Source: Clostridia bacterium (GTDB lineage Bacteria; Bacillota; Clostridia; Oscillospirales; SIG627). From it: 64,000 nucleotides of DNA. The notes under the pieces were generated by a model. The model was not told the origin of the DNA and searched no databases. It saw nothing but the letters and a program-made list of their open reading frames with translations. Each line of letters opens with the position of its first letter. Position 1 is the first letter of the stretch. Location of the stretch: contig JAFWZW010000023.1 in the NCBI GenBank assembly GCA_017517325.1, positions 1 through 64,000 of the forward strand, in the 5' to 3' direction. This document shows positions 60,375 to 64,000 of the stretch, piece by piece. Position numbers and translations under genes: made by a program.

Positions 60375-61286
60375 ATGGGATTTTTTGAAAAACTAAAACA
60401 AGGTCTTGCCAAAACCAAGAACGCCATTCTGCACCGCACCGATTCTCTGTTTCGCGCTCTTTCCGGTGAGATCGACGAGGATTTTTACGAGGAACTGGAA
60501 GAGATCCTCATCCTTGCGGATTTCGGTGCCGAAACCGCCATGGAGATCATTGATCTTCTGCGGGATAAGGTGGAGGAAGACAGAATTATGGACGGTGACG
60601 GTGCCAAAGCCGCCCTCCGTCAGATCCTGGTCTCTCTTTTGCAAAAGGAAGGTCTGGAGTTGAAGCTCTCCACCAAGCCCTCCTCCATTCTTGTGATCGG
60701 TGTCAACGGCGTTGGAAAGACTACCTCCATTGCCAAGATCGCCAACTTCTTGAAAGGCGAAGGAAATAAGATCATTCTTGCCGCGGGGGATACCTTCCGT
60801 GCCGCCGCCAGAGAACAGCTTGGTATCTGGGCAGACCGCATCGGTGTGGAAATGGTCAGCCAAGGAGACGGTGCTGATCCTGCCGCCGTGGTATTCGATG
60901 CCGCCGCCGCCGCGAAAAAGCGCGGTGCCGACGTTCTCATTGTAGATACGGCAGGCAGATTGCACAACAAAAAGAATCTGATGGATGAGCTTGCCAAGAT
61001 CAACCGCGTGCTGGATCGGGAGCTTCCCGAGGCCGACCGCGAGGTGCTTCTGGTGCTGGATGCCACTACGGGGCAGAACGCCGTGAGTCAGGCAAAGGAA
61101 TTCAGCAAAAGCGCGGGCATTACGGGTCTTGTTCTCACCAAGCTTGACGGTACCGCCAAGGGCGGCATCATCTTCTCCTTGAAAAAAGAATTGGGCATTC
61201 CCGTTAAGTTTATCGGTGTGGGAGAGGGTGTGGACGATCTGCGCCCCTTCGAGCCCGCCGCCTTTGTGGATGCTCTCTTTGATTAA
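60375..61286 (+). CDS. ftsY: Signal recognition particle receptor FtsY
   Basis: The 303-residue GTPase has the N domain and then G motifs VIGVNGVGKTTSIAKIA, AAGDTFRAAAREQL, LIVDTAGRLHNK and LTKLDGTAKGG. It lacks the long acidic A domain, as in many Firmicutes. It receives SRP-ribosome complexes at the membrane. 9 bp after smc. Confidence 0.97.
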   Translation: MGFFEKLKQGLAKTKNAILHRTDSLFRALSGEIDEDFYEELEEILILADFGAETAMEIIDLLRDKVEEDRIMDGDGAKAALRQILVSLLQKEGLELKLSTKPSSILVIGVNGVGKTTSIAKIANFLKGEGNKIILAAGDTFRAAAREQLGIWADRIGVEMVSQGDGADPAAVVFDAAAAAKKRGADVLIVDTAGRLHNKKNLMDELAKINRVLDRELPEADREVLLVLDATTGQNAVSQAKEFSKSAGITGLVLTKLDGTAKGGIIFSLKKELGIPVKFIGVGEGVDDLRPFEPAAFVDALFD

Positions 61287-61287
61287 T

Positions 61288-62490
61288 ATGAAGGTCGGTA
61301 TATTCGGCGGTGCCTTCGATCCGCCCCATAAGGGTCACGAAAGAGCCCTTTCGGTGTTTCTGGAAGAGGTGGAGCCGGAACTTTGCTACTGCGTTCCAAC
61401 GGGAATCCCCCCTCATAAAGCCCTTTCGGGGAGCACCTTGCCCTCCCATCGTTTGGAAATGGCAAAGCGTGCTTTTCTTCCCATTTCGGATCGGGTCCGC
61501 ATCTGGGAAGGGGAATTGAAAAAGGAAGAACCTTCCTATTCTTATAAGACGGTGGAGGAGATCGCGCATCTCCACCCCCGGGCAGAGCTTTTTCTCTTCG
61601 TGGGCACCGATCAGTTTTTAACCATCGATACCTGGCGGGAGCCACGGCGTCTCCTTTCAAAGGTGACCCTTTGCGTGATGGCGCGCCACGGCTCGGAGCA
61701 GGATGCGTTATTGGAAAAAAAGAGTGCGCTGCAAAAAGAATTTGGTGCCACCACCTTGCTTTTGCAGGGAAAAGCATATATAATATCATCAACTGCGGTT
61801 CGAAAAGAGGTTTCGGAACGGGGCTTTTCCCCGTCTCTTTCACCCCTTGTGAACCAGTGGATCGCGGAAACGGGGCTTTACGCCGCCCCCGATGCGGATC
61901 GATACCGCGCGCTGGAGAAAATCAAGGCGAGGCTTTCCTCCCACCGTTTTTCTCACACCCTTGCGGTGGAGCGGGAGGTTGCGGTTCTGGGCGAGCTTTT
62001 GGATCTTACGGATCTGAAGGAATTGCGCCTTGCGGCTTTGTATCACGACCGTACCAAGGAATGGTCGGATGAAGAGCATATCGCCTTTCTGCAAGAGCAA
62101 GGCTTGCCCCTTCCTTCGGAGGACCTTGAAAGCCCTGCGGTCCTGCATGGTCGCACTGCGGCATATCTTGCGGTAAAGGAATTAGGGCTTTCCCCAAAAG
62201 CGGCAGAAGCCATTTCGTGTCATACCACGGGCAAAACGGGAATGACCTTGGAGGAAAAGATCCTCTACCTTGCCGATTTTATAGAAGAGACCCGCAAATA
62301 TGAAACCTGCCACGTGATCCGCCGCTTGTTTTACGAAAACCTCCCTGCGGATCGGGAAGGGAGGATTTCCCGTTTGAATACCTGCGTTTTGGCGGCTATG
62401 GAGCATACGCTGGAACGATTGAAAAAAGAAAAAAGACCGATCCACCCGCAAACCCTTCAGGGCGCGAGGGATCTGAAAAAGAAAGGATAA
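61288..62490 (+). CDS. nadD: Fused nicotinate-nucleotide adenylyltransferase and YqeK-type HD hydrolase
   Basis: The ATG at 61288 begins MKVGIFGGAFDPPHKGH, so residues 1 to about 195 are NadD (with ISSTAVRKE near the end), which makes nicotinate adenine dinucleotide. From about residue 205 the same frame continues as an HD domain: HRFSHTLAVEREV, AALYHDRTKEW, the HGRTAAY and SCHTTGKTGMT histidines and LADFIEETR. It matches YqeK, a diadenosine tetraphosphate hydrolase usually encoded as a separate gene just after nadD. No stop or frameshift separates them. No clear ribosome site; translation may be coupled to ftsY two bases upstream. Confidence 0.9.
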   Translation: MKVGIFGGAFDPPHKGHERALSVFLEEVEPELCYCVPTGIPPHKALSGSTLPSHRLEMAKRAFLPISDRVRIWEGELKKEEPSYSYKTVEEIAHLHPRAELFLFVGTDQFLTIDTWREPRRLLSKVTLCVMARHGSEQDALLEKKSALQKEFGATTLLLQGKAYIISSTAVRKEVSERGFSPSLSPLVNQWIAETGLYAAPDADRYRALEKIKARLSSHRFSHTLAVEREVAVLGELLDLTDLKELRLAALYHDRTKEWSDEEHIAFLQEQGLPLPSEDLESPAVLHGRTAAYLAVKELGLSPKAAEAISCHTTGKTGMTLEEKILYLADFIEETRKYETCHVIRRLFYENLPADREGRISRLNTCVLAAMEHTLERLKKEKRPIHPQTLQGARDLKKKG

Positions 62491-62493
62491 AGC

Positions 62494-62850
62494 ATGACAG
62501 CCATTGAAAAAGCAAAAAAAGCCGCTTCGGTGCTGGATGAGAAAAAGGGAAGAGAGGTCCGCATTCTCAAGGTGCGGGAAGAAACGGTCCTTACCGACTA
62601 TTTCGTTATCGCAACCGCCACCTCCTCCACCCATCTGAAGGCCCTTTGCGACGAGGTGGAATACGTGCTTCGCGAGGAAGAAGGGATCCGTGCGGACCGA
62701 GTGGAAGGCTATCAGGGAGGTGGCTGGATCTTGGTGGATTTCGGTGACGTGATCGTGCACCTCTTCGACCAAACCAGTCGCGAATACTTTAAACTTGAAA
62801 AGCTTTGGAACGGCGCCGAGGCCGTTGAATTTGAACAAAAAGAAGATTAG
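62494..62850 (+). CDS. rsfS: Ribosome silencing factor RsfS
   Basis: The 118-residue protein has [60 protein letters not shown] and the expected acidic C-terminus. It binds uL14 and blocks subunit joining in starvation. It follows nadD-yqeK, the normal neighbourhood. Confidence 0.96.
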   Translation: MTAIEKAKKAASVLDEKKGREVRILKVREETVLTDYFVIATATSSTHLKALCDEVEYVLREEEGIRADRVEGYQGGGWILVDFGDVIVHLFDQTSREYFKLEKLWNGAEAVEFEQKED

Positions 62851-62873
62851 AAATCGAGATCGAGGATATAAAA

Positions 62874-64000
62874 ATGGAGTACAATTTTAAGCAGACAGAA
62901 AAAAAGTGGCAAAAAATTTGGGAGGAAAAAGGAACCTTTCAGGTAGGTACGGATTATTCCAAGCCTAAGTTTTACGCTTTGGTAGAATTTCCTTACCCCT
63001 CCGGTCAGGGGCTTCACGTTGGTCACCCCCGCTCTTATACCGCGCTGGATATCGTATCCCGCAAAAAGAGATTGCAGGGCTTTAACGTGCTTTACCCCAT
63101 GGGTTGGGATGCCTTCGGTCTTCCCACCGAAAATTTTGCCATCAAGAATCACATTCATCCCTCCGTGGTAACGGAAAAGAACGTTGCACATTTCAAGGAA
63201 CAGCTTCAGTCTCTGGGCTTTTCCTTTGATTGGTCTCGTGAGATCAATACCACCGATCCCAATTATTATAAGTGGACTCAGTGGATCTTTCTTCAGCTTT
63301 TCAAGGAAGGCCTTGCCTATAAGAAGGAAATGGCTGTAAACTGGTGCCCCTCCTGTAAGTGTGTGCTTGCCAATGAAGAGGCGGCAGGCGGCGTTTGCGA
63401 GCGTTGCGGAAGCGAAGTGGTGCGTAAGGTCAAGAGCCAGTGGATGCTCAAGATCACCGATTACGCAGAAAAGCTTCTCAACGGGCTGGATGACGTGAAC
63501 TTCATTGAGCGCGTCAAGACCCAGCAGAGAAACTGGATCGGCAGAAGCCACGGTGCTCAGGTGAAATTCAAGACCACCGCGGGAGACGTATTAGAAGTCT
63601 ATACCACCCGCCCCGATACTCTTTTCGGCGCTACTTATATGGTAATGGCTCCCGAGCACGCCCTCATTGAAAAGTGGCAGGGCTCTTTACGTAATATGGA
63701 TCAGATCCGTGCCTATCAGGAAGCGGCCGCCAGAAAGAGCGATTTCGAAAGAACGGAAGTGGTCAAGGAAAAGACCGGCGTAAAGCTTGACGGTGTCTGC
63801 GCCATCAACCCCGTAAACGGTAAGGAGATCCCCATTTTCATTTCCGATTACGTTTTGGCTTCCTACGGTACCGGCGCCATTATGGCAGTTCCCGCCCACG
63901 ACGAGAGAGACTATGCCTTTGCCAAGGTCTTCGGCCTTCCCATCGTTGAGGTGGTCAAGGGCGGCGATATTGAAAAAGAGGCCTTCGTGGATTGTGCCAC
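62874..64000 (+). CDS. leuS: Leucyl-tRNA synthetase, N-terminal part (runs past the window)
   Basis: The ATG at 62874 follows GAGGAT by 7 bp and the frame stays open to the window end (about 375 residues). It shows [20 protein letters not shown] with the class I HxGH motif, the [15 protein letters not shown] core, a CxxC zinc pair (WCPSCKC and CERCG) and the start of the CP1 editing domain with [19 protein letters not shown] and [15 protein letters not shown]. The KMSKS half lies outside the window. Confidence 0.97.
   Translation, partial: MEYNFKQTEKKWQKIWEEKGTFQVGTDYSKPKFYALVEFPYPSGQGLHVGHPRSYTALDIVSRKKRLQGFNVLYPMGWDAFGLPTENFAIKNHIHPSVVTEKNVAHFKEQLQSLGFSFDWSREINTTDPNYYKWTQWIFLQLFKEGLAYKKEMAVNWCPSCKCVLANEEAAGGVCERCGSEVVRKVKSQWMLKITDYAEKLLNGLDDVNFIERVKTQQRNWIGRSHGAQVKFKTTAGDVLEVYTTRPDTLFGATYMVMAPEHALIEKWQGSLRNMDQIRAYQEAAARKSDFERTEVVKEKTGVKLDGVCAINPVNGKEIPIFISDYVLASYGTGAIMAVPAHDERDYAFAKVFGLPIVEVVKGGDIEKEAFVDCA

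Overview
The window comes from a chromosome of a spore-forming anaerobic Clostridia member, probably an Oscillospirales or Christensenellales-like lineage. This is inferred from gene content and family resemblance; no search was run. Supporting signs are a CwlJ-like spore cortex hydrolase beside a GerQ-like partner, a SpoVB-type flippase, HemZ, a ferredoxin-dependent 2-oxoacid oxidoreductase (korDABC) joined to succinyl-CoA ligase, strong GGAGG ribosome-binding sites, and near-consensus promoters with 17-bp spacers.

Layout. 1-1560: the tail of a large serine recombinase (end of an integrated element) abutting the 3' end of a tRNA-Gln, then mscL and an unusual array of small hairpins. 1563-5504 (minus): purC, a NagB-like/NagA-like amino-sugar pair with its own promoter and palindromic operator, and an AraC-type regulator. 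5826-6655: cwlJ-gerQ-like germination pair. 6834-11829: a surface glycan operon (UDP-galactopyranose mutase, GT-C-like membrane protein, galactofuranosyltransferase-like GT2, flippase). 11963-12198: two tRNA-Ser. 12326-19527 (minus): xpt, flavin reductase, mutL, mutS, miaB. 19657-20880 (minus): an AspT/YidE-type exchanger. 21122-24697: U32 peptidase, lipid kinase, polyprenyl-phosphate glycosyltransferase. 24752-29535 (minus): korDABC-sucCD. 29826-32190: XRE/S24 repressor, a membrane-anchored unknown and hpt. 32239-35630 (minus): tig-clpP-clpX.

35631-37825 is the most unusual stretch. A promoter (35910-35938) and a strong terminator (36430-36477) bracket about 530 nt without a convincing gene. 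It carries five copies of GGAGGTAC(G/A)GTCCC, each containing a perfect Shine-Dalgarno core. Three copies are followed by a small hairpin whose stem shows compensatory changes. This looks like a structured tandem-repeat RNA that I do not recognise. It is followed by a cobalamin riboswitch controlling a DUF4430 lipoprotein and an ECF-type S component, probably a corrinoid uptake pair.

37864-44525 (minus): SpoVB-like flippase, nucleoside kinase, hemZ, dtd and rel. 44740-47009: an aldo/keto reductase, a decayed iron-regulation locus (feoA with a clean promoter and operator, plus a frameshifted DtxR-like remnant) and tRNA-Arg. 47041-49638 (minus): an 865-residue membrane protein that looks like a degenerate P-type ATPase with a long acidic N-terminal extension. 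49659-50435 (minus): rlmB, possibly leaderless. 50633 to the end: a co-directional housekeeping run of SpoU-family methyltransferase, dprA, topA, plsX, rnc, smc, ftsY, a nadD-yqeK fusion, rsfS and leuS (cut by the window edge).

All identifications come from reading motifs and gene order by eye. Specific substrates for transporters and glycosyltransferases are inference.
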